A stretch of 64,000 nt of DNA, taken from positions 1-64,000 of the forward strand of contig NZ_PYAV01000007.1 in assembly GCF_003014715.1 (NCBI RefSeq), read 5' to 3'. Shown here piece by piece: positions 54,974 through 61,913 of this stretch. The DNA is from Salsuginibacillus halophilus (GTDB lineage Bacteria; Bacillota; Bacilli; Bacillales; Marinococcaceae). The notes under the pieces were generated by a model, which did not search any database, had not been told where the DNA came from, and was given only the letters and a program-made list of their open reading frames with translations. The position numbers and the translations under genes were made by a program. The first letter of the stretch is position 1; each line of letters opens with the position of its first letter.

Positions 54974-55702
54974 TCAGCGTTCAGCTGTAAAGAAAAAACG
55001 TTCAGCCACTGCTTCATCAGGATGGTCAGCTTCGTAATGCACGCGGCTAAAACCTTGAGCTTCAAGCAGCCGGCGGTACTCCTCAGGCTGAAAGGTGCGC
55101 TGCATATGGGTTTCATCACTTCGTTCATACAAACCGGACGGGTGCTCTTCAAAGAAAGTTAGTTCGTGCTCAACGGAAAGCGGATCCTCTCCGGTAAATA
55201 CATTCCAAATCACTGTAACGTCTTCTGATGCATCAGCAAACGATGTGCCCGGAAATACTTCTGTCATCTTGTAAGGGGTGTGAACATCAAACAAAAATAA
55301 TCCTCCCGGCTTCAAGTGAGCTTTAACCCCGGAAAAAACGCGTTCAACGTCCGTTTCATCCCCGGCGTAATTAAGGGTATCACACCAAGCCATAACAGCG
55401 TCATACGTACCGAGTCCTTCTAACGCACGCATATCCTGGGCAAAAAGCGGCGGCTCATATCCGTGAGCCGCCGCTTTTCCTTGTGCAGCAGCTAGCATCT
55501 CTGCAGATAAATCCACACCAGTTACATGATATCCTTCATCAAGCAGCAGCAACATCATTGTACCGGTACCGCACCCAAGGTCAAGCACGTGATTAACCGC
55601 TTGCTCATGTTTTAAAAGTGAAGTTTTCACCCGCTCGGCCCATGCTTGATACGGTGCATCTTCCATTAAATCATCGTAAATCCAAGACAGCCGCTCATAC
55701 AT
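54974..55702 (-). CDS. yqeM: SAM-dependent methyltransferase YqeM
   Basis: A 242-residue class I methyltransferase. Motif I is HVLDLGCGTGTMMLLLLDEGYHVTGVDLSAEML (near residue 40), and AVMAWCDTLNYAGDE is the post-motif region. The N-terminus (YERLSWIYDDLMEDAPYQAWAERV) is typical of the YqeM group in Bacillaceae. The substrate is unknown. ATG start behind GCGGAGG. Last gene of the yqeG-yqeM run, convergent with comER. Confidence 0.9.
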   Translation of the reverse strand: MYERLSWIYDDLMEDAPYQAWAERVKTSLLKHEQAVNHVLDLGCGTGTMMLLLLDEGYHVTGVDLSAEMLAAAQGKAAAHGYEPPLFAQDMRALEGLGTYDAVMAWCDTLNYAGDETDVERVFSGVKAHLKPGGLFLFDVHTPYKMTEVFPGTSFADASEDVTVIWNVFTGEDPLSVEHELTFFEEHPSGLYERSDETHMQRTFQPEEYRRLLEAQGFSRVHYEADHPDEAVAERFFFTAER

Positions 55703-55722
55703 GCGTGCACGCCTCCGCGACG

Positions 55723-56070
55723 TTATACATTTTGAACTTCCATTTCTTTTGCGTCGCCCCAGAGTTTCTCCAAGTTATAATAATAACGCTCATCTTCGTT
55801 AAAAACATGAACAACGACATCATCTAAGTCAATCAATACCCATTTTGCATCGTCAAAACCTTCCATACGCTGAACGTTAAGGTCTGACAGGTGCGCCTGG
55901 TCTTTAATTTCACGGGCGATCGCTTGCACTTGCTTTGCTGAAGAACCGTGACAAATGACAAAGTAATCAGCAAGCAATGAAACACCTTGCATATTTAAGG
56001 CAGTAATACTTTTTGCTTTTTTATCATCTGCTGCATCAACAGCAAGTTTTAAAATTTCTTTTGGCTCCAT
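55723..56070 (-). CDS. rsfS: Ribosomal silencing factor RsfS
   Basis: A 115-residue protein that binds L14 on the 50S subunit and prevents subunit joining under nutrient limitation. The DUF143 core is complete: LADYFVICHGSSAKQVQAIA and DAKWVLIDLDDVVVHVFNEDERYYYNLEKLW. ATG start behind AAGGAGGGC. It lies 59 bases after yqeK and 20 before yqeM, as in B. subtilis. Confidence 0.96.
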   Translation of the reverse strand: MEPKEILKLAVDAADDKKAKSITALNMQGVSLLADYFVICHGSSAKQVQAIAREIKDQAHLSDLNVQRMEGFDDAKWVLIDLDDVVVHVFNEDERYYYNLEKLWGDAKEMEVQNV

Positions 56071-56129
56071 AAATGGAATGCCCTCCTTTTTCGGTGGGTT
56101 GTCATGTTCTTTCCCTGAATGTGCTGCTT

Positions 56130-56687
56130 TTATGCAAGGATAAGCTCATTGTAAGCAGCTAGCGTTTTCTCAAAGACAGGCTGCCGCTTTTTGATAAGAA
56201 ATGTAATTGTATTCCCAAGTGCTGTGCAGACTGCTTCGTCTAAGTCTTCATCTGCCTGTGCTCTTACATCTTCCACACCGGGGAAACGCCGGTTTGGTTC
56301 AATATAATCCGCTAAAAACAGCACTTTTTCCAGCACTGTCATCCCCGGTTTCCCTGTGGTATGCCATACAACTGCTTCTAAAATGGCTTCATCTTTCACC
56401 CCAAGTTCTTCCCGGGCAAGAACTGCACCGGCCGGAGCGTGCAGTAATTCACCGCCGTACGTAACAAATGCAGTATCCATTCCTTCATTTTTAATGATAT
56501 CAGCCATCTCTTCTTTTGAACGAAACTTTGCATAATCGTGTATAATTGCCGCCCACGCTGCTCGCTCCACATCCGCCCCATACATTTGCGCCAGCCGTAC
56601 AGCAGTATCTCTGACGCCAAGCGTGTGCGTATAACGATGCTCTGTTAAAGCGGCCTGCACCTGCTCTAAAACTTTTTCTTTATTCAT
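56130..56687 (-). CDS. yqeK: YqeK, HD-domain diadenosine tetraphosphatase
   Basis: A 185-residue HD hydrolase with RYTHTLGVRDTAVRLA (first His), AAIIHDYAKF (the HD pair), LLHAPAGAVLAREE and FLADYIEPNRRFPGV. The family symmetrically cleaves Ap4A to ADP and, in B. subtilis, its loss raises Ap4A levels. The start is the ATG behind GAGGCGG, overlapping the nadD stop by eight bases; six further codons upstream lie in nadD. The pairing with nadD is conserved across Bacillota. Confidence 0.94.
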   Translation of the reverse strand: MNKEKVLEQVQAALTEHRYTHTLGVRDTAVRLAQMYGADVERAAWAAIIHDYAKFRSKEEMADIIKNEGMDTAFVTYGGELLHAPAGAVLAREELGVKDEAILEAVVWHTTGKPGMTVLEKVLFLADYIEPNRRFPGVEDVRAQADEDLDEAVCTALGNTITFLIKKRQPVFEKTLAAYNELILA

Positions 56688-57255
56688 ATAACCGCCTCGC
56701 TTCAATTAAATTACGTACGCGCTCCGGCACTAAATAGCGGATGTTTTGGTTGTTTTGGATCCGTTCGCGCAATACAGAAGACGAGATATCAAACCGTGGT
56801 GCTTTCAAGTGGATTACACCTTCTTGAAATGGCGGTGACGCATAATAAGTTGGGCGGTCGAGTACAATAAATGTCACAAGCCTGCGCAGCTCTTCAATGT
56901 TTCTCCACGTATCAAGCGTATCCGCCATATCACCACCGACGATAAAGTAAAGCTCTGCAGGTGTTTCAATATCATTCATTAATGAGCGGACCGTATCGAT
57001 CGTATAGGATGCACCTTCACGCTTTAACTCAACATCAGAAAAAAAGAAATGTTCATTGTCTTCAACCGCACTTGCGACCATATCTGCACGGTCATTCGTT
57101 GAGGCCATATTTTCCCGCGTTTTATGCGGGGGGATGTACGTTGGAATAAACCAAACTTCATCTAAACCGCAACCGATGAGTGCTTCCTGTGCAATCATGA
57201 CATGAGCCATGTGCGGCGGGTCGAATGTTCCCCCTAGCAATCCGATACGTCTCAT
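56680..57255 (-). CDS. nadD: Nicotinate-nucleotide adenylyltransferase
   Basis: A 191-residue enzyme that makes deamido-NAD from NaMN and ATP. The nucleotidyltransferase motif is GLLGGTFDPPHMAHV, with both His of the HXGH-type site; PPHKTRENMAS and the C-terminal ISSSVLRERI complete the pattern. ATG start behind AAGGAG. It follows yhbY by 12 bases. Confidence 0.97.
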   Translation of the reverse strand: MRRIGLLGGTFDPPHMAHVMIAQEALIGCGLDEVWFIPTYIPPHKTRENMASTNDRADMVASAVEDNEHFFFSDVELKREGASYTIDTVRSLMNDIETPAELYFIVGGDMADTLDTWRNIEELRRLVTFIVLDRPTYYASPPFQEGVIHLKAPRFDISSSVLRERIQNNQNIRYLVPERVRNLIEARRLYE

Positions 57256-57267
57256 GACAAGAACTCC

Positions 57268-57564
57268 TTAGTCAGCCGGCAGTTCGATCTTCGGCTTAGT
57301 TTCCGAGCGACGGAACAAAACAATCGTTTGACCAATCACTTGGACAATTTCAGCATTTGTCCGCTCTGCTACTAGGCGGGCCGCTTCATGTTTATCTTCT
57401 AATGTATTTTGCAGGAGACTGATTTTAATCAATTCACGAGCTTCAAGCGCCTCGCGGATCTGCTGAATAAAATTCGGGGTAATCCCTGCTTTGCCAATTT
57501 GAAATAAAGGCTTCACTTGGTGAGCCTGCTTTCGTAAAAACTGCTTATCTTTCTTTGTTAACAT
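57268..57564 (-). CDS. yqeI: CRM-domain RNA-binding protein YhbY/YqeI
   Basis: A 98-residue ribosome-assembly RNA-binding protein. The CRM/YhbY fold is shown by KKDKQFLRKQAHQVKPLFQIGKAGIT (with the GxxG loop IGKAG) and LIKISLLQNT. It associates with pre-50S particles in other bacteria. ATG start behind AGGAGG at eight bases, 20 bases inside the end of aroE. A TTG one codon earlier is less likely. Confidence 0.94.
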   Translation of the reverse strand: MLTKKDKQFLRKQAHQVKPLFQIGKAGITPNFIQQIREALEARELIKISLLQNTLEDKHEAARLVAERTNAEIVQVIGQTIVLFRRSETKPKIELPAD

Positions 57565-58402
57565 CAATATTTCCTCCTAAGCGTCGCTTTACAACTTGTG
57601 TCATGGCTTGCAGGTCCGGGGCCTCCCCTGTCCATAATTCGAAAGAAAGTGCCCCTTGACGGACGAACATCCCCAGTCCGTTGTGAACTCCTGCGCCCCG
57701 CGCTTCACTTTCGCGCAGCCATTTCGTCTTTTCCGGGTTATAAATAAGGTCACTCACCCATTTGTTTTCATCCATTGCCTCAACCGGAAACGGAACTTCA
57801 TCGATATGAGGGCTCATCCCTACCGAAGTTGTATTAATAAATAAATCATAATCGATAGCTTCACGCTTTGCCGTTTCAAGATCAACCGGCACGATTTCTG
57901 TAGCTGATGCACATTCAGCCGCTACAGTTTCTGCTTTTTCTGCCGTTCGATTTGTAACAAATAAGCCGGCTGTACCGTAGCGCGACAATACAGTAGCTAC
58001 CGCACGAGCTGCGCCGCCGGCTCCGATAATAAGCACGCGCTTATGGCGAAGCGCTGGCCCAATAGCATCAATTAATGAATCAAGATAGCCTTGACCGTCC
58101 GTATTATAGCCGATGAGCCGGCCATCTTTGTTAACCACTGTATTTACAGCGCCAATGGCTTGTGCATCTTCACTAATCTCATCCAGCTCATCCATCACTG
58201 CCACTTTATGCGGCACAGTTACATTCCAACCGGCAACACCGAGCGTTTTCAAAGCCGCAACCGCTGCCGGCAAATGTTCAGGTGCGGTATCAAAGGCATG
58301 ATAGCGGTGTGGTAAACCAAGTTTATTAAAAGCAGTATTATGAAGCTCGGGAGACATTGAATGTCCAACTGGATGCCCCAGCAGCGCATAAAGATTTGCC
58401 AT
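57545..58402 (-). CDS. aroE: Shikimate dehydrogenase (NADP+)
   Basis: A 285-residue enzyme reducing 3-dehydroshikimate in aromatic amino acid synthesis. Substrate-site motifs SMSPELHNTAF and GWNVTVPHKVAVM (catalytic Lys) and NTDGQGY are intact. The NADP-binding loop is LIIGAGGAARAVA. ATG start behind AGAGGAG. It overlaps yhbY and follows yqeH by 17 bases. Confidence 0.96.
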   Translation of the reverse strand: MANLYALLGHPVGHSMSPELHNTAFNKLGLPHRYHAFDTAPEHLPAAVAALKTLGVAGWNVTVPHKVAVMDELDEISEDAQAIGAVNTVVNKDGRLIGYNTDGQGYLDSLIDAIGPALRHKRVLIIGAGGAARAVATVLSRYGTAGLFVTNRTAEKAETVAAECASATEIVPVDLETAKREAIDYDLFINTTSVGMSPHIDEVPFPVEAMDENKWVSDLIYNPEKTKWLRESEARGAGVHNGLGMFVRQGALSFELWTGEAPDLQAMTQVVKRRLGGNIDVNKER

Positions 58403-58419
58403 ACCTTTGCTCTCCTCTA

Positions 58420-59529
58420 TTAAATAATTGCACTTCGCAAGGTTGCCCCTGCACCATCTGGTAAATGGAGCTTAACTTTCACACCTGCATTAACAACTGT
58501 GATCCAGCCAAGACCTGGAATAACAATATCAGTTTTTTCCTCGCGAATTTCCCACTCGTGAACTTTCAACGGCGGAAATGTTTCTAAACTTTCAACCCCG
58601 GGGGGTGCAAGCATCTGACCTCGGTGCCGTTCATATAAGTCATCAGCATTTTCTGTTTTCGTTCGGTGAATGTGCAGATCATTTGCTGTATAACAAACAA
58701 AAGACGACGGAGAGCCCTCTACAAAATCGAGCCTCGCCACCCCCCCAAAAAACAGTGTCTGCCCTGGGTTTAACTGATAAATCGATGGTTTCATTTCTTT
58801 ATCAGGCATAATCTGTTCAAGTTCCTTTGGCCCAACAAAATGTGCCATCTGCTCTGGGTTGATAATCCCCGGCGTATCATAAAGCATACTGCCATCGTCA
58901 AGCTCAACACCGATCATACCAAGTGTCGTGCCAGGAAACCTTGAAGTTGTTAAAGCATCATCGCCTTCTCCAGTTAATTGCTTCAACAATGTATTAATAA
59001 ATGTAGATTTACCAACATTTGTGCACCCAACAACATAAACGTCGCGATCTTTACGGTGTTGATCAATCGCCCGGGCAACTTTTTCAACATCGTGACCTTT
59101 CGATGCGCTCATCAGCCGGACGTCTTTCGGCTGCAACCCTCGCTTTTCTGCTTCACTTCGCATCCAGAGCATGACTTTATTTTGATTCACAGACTTCGGC
59201 AGTACGTCTGCTTTATTACCCACAATCATAACATCTTGTCCGTCAGACGAACGAGTTAACATATCGATCCAGCTGCCTTCAAAATCAAAGATATCTACAA
59301 TCTTCACGATGAAAGCATCTGCTTTTGTAACTTGATTGGCGATGGCTACAAAATCTTCATCACTTAATGGAACATCTGGAACTTCATTATAATGACGCAG
59401 TCTAAAGCAACGCTGACAGATAACTTCCTCACGAGACAGTGCTGCTTTTGGTACATAGCCGGGCTTTTCAGCATCTTCTGATTGAAGCTCAATCCCGCAC
59501 CCATGACAGGTTAACGTTTCACTTGTCAT
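58420..59529 (-). CDS. yqeH: Ribosome biogenesis GTPase YqeH (circularly permuted)
   Basis: A 369-residue GTPase needed for 30S assembly. An N-terminal zinc finger (CHGCG...CQRCF, about residues 8-40) precedes the permuted GTPase. G4 (VGNKADVL) and G5-like SASKG come before G1 (GCTNVGKSTFIN) and G3 (DTPGI). The C-terminal domain ends with VVNAGVKVKLHLPDGAGATLRSAII. ATG start behind GGAGGT inside the end of yqeG (11-base overlap); the longer frame would begin further inside yqeG. Confidence 0.96.
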   Translation of the reverse strand: MTSETLTCHGCGIELQSEDAEKPGYVPKAALSREEVICQRCFRLRHYNEVPDVPLSDEDFVAIANQVTKADAFIVKIVDIFDFEGSWIDMLTRSSDGQDVMIVGNKADVLPKSVNQNKVMLWMRSEAEKRGLQPKDVRLMSASKGHDVEKVARAIDQHRKDRDVYVVGCTNVGKSTFINTLLKQLTGEGDDALTTSRFPGTTLGMIGVELDDGSMLYDTPGIINPEQMAHFVGPKELEQIMPDKEMKPSIYQLNPGQTLFFGGVARLDFVEGSPSSFVCYTANDLHIHRTKTENADDLYERHRGQMLAPPGVESLETFPPLKVHEWEIREEKTDIVIPGLGWITVVNAGVKVKLHLPDGAGATLRSAII

Positions 59530-60052
59530 TCGTTTTACCTCCTGCCTCAATGTTATAGCCTCTTTTCTTTAAACGTTTAAGCACCCGGCGCTCCACACTG
59601 CGGTTTACTTTTGTAAAAATATTGTCTGAATCAGTTACGGGCTTAACTAAGATCGTATAATAGCCGCCACGATTTCCACCTAAAATGTCGGTGAGTAGCT
59701 GATCTCCAACCACCACCGTTTCGGTGGTTTTTGTATCCATTTCTGCACAAGCACGACGGAAGGCCCGGCGTGAAGGCTTTCTCGCTGAATGAATAAATGT
59801 AATGCCATGCGGTTCTGAAAACGCACGCACTCTGCTTTCATTATTATTTGATACAATGGTTAACTTCAAGCCGGCTTTTTTAACTTGCTCAAACCACTCC
59901 ATAAGCGCCGGTGTAGCTTCCGGACGGTCCCATTCAACTAACGTATTATCAAGATCAGTAATGACTCCTTGAAAACCACGGGCTGCTAAATCTTCAAGAT
60001 TAATATCATAAACTGATGGTACAAATTGATCCGGTACGAATTTTGTAAGCAA
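59519..60052 (-). CDS. yqeG: HAD-superfamily phosphatase YqeG (class IIIA)
   Basis: A 177-residue HAD phosphatase: motif I DLDNTLVEWD, motif II IVSNNN, motif III ARKPSRRAFRRA and motif IV VVGDQLLTDILGGNRGGY. The natural substrate in Bacillus is unknown; related mitochondrial proteins are phosphatidylglycerophosphate phosphatases. TTG start behind AAGGGG at about nine bases, consistent with the family N-terminus. First gene of the yqeG-yqeM cluster. The DnaA-box-rich region lies upstream. Confidence 0.92.
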   Translation of the reverse strand: MLTKFVPDQFVPSVYDINLEDLAARGFQGVITDLDNTLVEWDRPEATPALMEWFEQVKKAGLKLTIVSNNNESRVRAFSEPHGITFIHSARKPSRRAFRRACAEMDTKTTETVVVGDQLLTDILGGNRGGYYTILVKPVTDSDNIFTKVNRSVERRVLKRLKKRGYNIEAGGKTNDK

Positions 60053-60222
60053 GCACGCTACCCCTTCCGTAGACTGCAGATTTCATATTTTTTCTTCGCT
60101 CAACTAAACAAAAAGTATAACGGCTATACCGTCTTTTTTCAATCCACCTTCGGTTTAAGCACTAAGCTGTCTTCAATTTTAACAAAAATAATTTTCGACA
60201 ATTTCACCCGGTTCATTTAGCT

Positions 60223-60320
60223 TGTGGATAAATTATCCACGGAATGAATGCTGATTCATCAGTGGTTTTAACACTTATTTACATTTAATTAACAGCTTAT
60301 CCACGATTGATTGTGGATAA
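60223..60320. promoter_or_regulatory. Cluster of four DnaA boxes upstream of sda
   Basis: Perfect TTATCCACA lies on the minus strand at 60223-60231 and 60312-60320. TTATCCACG, one base off, lies on the plus strand at 60233-60241 and 60297-60305. They form two head-to-head pairs. DnaA control of sda is established in B. subtilis, where the yqeG-sda gap is a DnaA-binding region. Confidence 0.9.
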
Positions 60321-60442
60321 CAAGAACGGTTGTTCTCCTTCTAGAAGCGTGCTACGCTACATATAGATCAAGTTTACACATTCATCCAATGCACAAAAAG
60401 TTACAGAAAGGAGTGAACGGCTGCTTACAGCAGCGTCTGTAT

Positions 60443-60586
60443 ATGTATTATATGTCCGATGACCTTTTACTCGAAACTTATAACAAGGCCCTTGAGTTCA
60501 ATCTGTCTTACGATTTTATTGTTCTACTTTTGGCTGAAATCGAGCGCCGCTCCCTTCAGGTTAAAGAAGCTGTCCTAACACCTTAA
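60443..60586 (+). CDS. sda: Sda, checkpoint inhibitor of sporulation kinase KinA
   Basis: A 47-residue helical-hairpin protein. MSDDLLLETYNKALEFNLSYDFI and LLAEIERRSL align with B. subtilis Sda ([23 protein letters not shown]...EIKRRSL). It binds the KinA dimerisation domain and blocks Spo0A phosphorylation when replication is perturbed. The ATG is poorly placed: the only good ribosome-binding site (AGAAAGGAG, 60405-60413) is about 29 bases upstream. A 5-bp hairpin (GCTGC/GCAGC, 60420-60434) lies between. A second ATG three codons in is an alternative start. DnaA boxes upstream give the regulatory link. Confidence 0.9.
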   Translation: MYYMSDDLLLETYNKALEFNLSYDFIVLLLAEIERRSLQVKEAVLTP

Positions 60587-60822
60587 AAAATACAAAACAT
60601 CAACGTATAAATATCAAGTTCAAGACAAACCTTAACTTCCTGGGGAGGCAATCGCTACTTGCTGGAATTTGGCTCGGGCTGTTTCTAATGGCATTGCAGT
60701 CAATGGCTTGTCCTTCCAATGGCACTTGTATCTTTTATGAAGGACTGAGCGCACATATCATTTCTACCTACCATTATACGCACACCTGTAAGATAACTTC
60801 TTTTCATAACTTTTGCCCTCTA
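60587..60822 (+). other. Unassigned transcribed stretch between sda and its terminator
   Basis: About 236 bases between the sda stop and the next strong terminator. No frame has a ribosome-binding site. AATGGC recurs near 60688-60725. It may be a long 3' untranslated region or an unrecognised small RNA. It does not match the 6S, tmRNA, SRP or RNase P features that I know. Confidence 0.35.
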
Positions 60823-60872
60823 TCAAAGCTGGCCTTTGGCTCAACGCCTCAAAGGCCAGCTTTGATTTTTTT
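60823..60872 (+). terminator. Strong terminator downstream of sda
   Basis: A perfect 16-bp stem (60823-60838 with 60850-60865) is followed by seven T on the plus strand. Confidence 0.9.
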
Positions 60873-61041
60873 CATCCAAACAACCATGAACTTTTAAATC
60901 CAGCTGTGCTAAATACGCATTTACGCGAACATTTCATTATTAGCATAAACTGTCACGTACCCGTGATCCACAAGCTGACAAATACCCGTGTTACAAATTT
61001 GAATTCTATGTTAATTCTATAGATAAGTTTTCTTAATTAAA

Positions 61042-61270
61042 TGAATTTCATAATTAGAGGATAAAAACCGATCAATGAACGTAACCGAAACGAAAACGGA
61101 CGCTTTCCCGTGGGCTTGCCTTCAACTAACTTGTTCGATTGATTTCAATTCGAACAAGTAGATCTTCAGCCTGCACTTGTCCCTCTGGGCGTCGCCGTCT
61201 TTCGTTTCGGCCACTTTTAAATTTACGGAGCATTTGTTTTATCGCCCATGAAGCGACATTATGAAATTGA
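61042..61270 (+). repeat. Short non-coding inverted-repeat element, copy 3 (most complete)
   Basis: 229 bases with terminal inverted repeats TGAATTTCATAAT (61042-61054) and ATTATGAAATTGA (61258-61270). A second inverted pair, CCGAAACGAAAACGG (61085-61099) with CCGTCTTTCGTTTCGG (61195-61210), encloses a hairpin, ACTTGTTCGA/TCGAACAAGT (61129-61159). The nested symmetry and lack of any reading frame fit a MITE-like element or a structured RNA. Copy 1 is in the opposite orientation. Confidence 0.8.
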
Positions 61271-61364
61271 GTCATTTACCATAAATCCTTTTTTAAGATT
61301 TCCTTGTTCAATCTCCATTTTACGCCGATTTAAAGATTTTCCCGGAGCCATAAACAGAGCAGAC

Positions 61365-61565
61365 CTACGAGTCCGGGAGGCGCTGAATATATTCGCGCGG
61401 TGACAGCCAAACATTCGTTTCAAGCGGTCTTGCTTCTAACAAAAGCGCCCGCTCCGGATGAACTTCTGCTTCATGAAGTCCGGGGTTTGTCCATAAATCA
61501 GCTGCAAGTGCTGCAGCAAACATTGTTGCAAAAATGCTTAAACTCATTACGATTTTTTGTTTCAT
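61365..61565 (-). CDS. Small predicted exported protein, unknown
   Basis: A 66-residue frame with a clear signal-peptide look: MKQKIVMSLSIFATMFAAALAAD, cleavage predicted after ALAA. A mature part of about 44 residues (acidic, one Trp pair, no Cys) follows. The ribosome-binding site is weak (GGTGTG). It lies alone between the short repeat and mrpA on the opposite strand. Not recognised; it could be a lineage-specific secreted peptide or a chance frame. Confidence 0.45.
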   Translation of the reverse strand: MKQKIVMSLSIFATMFAAALAADLWTNPGLHEAEVHPERALLLEARPLETNVWLSPREYIQRLPDS

Positions 61566-61913
61566 GTCAAATCACACCATTTAAGGAGATTTACGTTCAA
61601 TTATTAAGGTGTGATTCGTCTTCACTTTTATACATTCTTAAGAAAAATTTTTAAATGACGTCGAATTTCATCATATTTATAAGTTTGTATCCATTCCGGT
61701 TAAACTAGGCATTACAGGATGCACGGCAAATCGTTTTAAGTTATAATTTACTCTAGTTATGTGTCAAAGCGGTACGATGTAACTAAAATCGACAGCGTCG
61801 GTCTGCATGTCAAAGTGCGAATGGGATGATACGCCCGATTGAAGAAGCTCTAGCAGCTTCTTTTCTTCTGTTCGCCTAAAATGCAAATTATTCATAAGGA
61901 GGTTTACCCGTCC
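61566..61913 (+). promoter_or_regulatory. Leader region of mrpA with promoter and hairpin
   Basis: A perfect TATAAT lies at 61742-61747, without a good -35. A hairpin, AGAAGCT/AGCTTCT (61843-61861), followed by TTTCTTCT lies about 50 bases before the start and could act as a weak attenuator. The remainder shows nothing that I can name. Confidence 0.4.

Noticed and set aside
60220-60330. Chromosomal origin of replication, because of clustered DnaA boxes
   Set aside because: No dnaA/dnaN, no AT-rich unwinding element of the usual type; the yqeG-sda location explains the boxes as a regulatory cluster.
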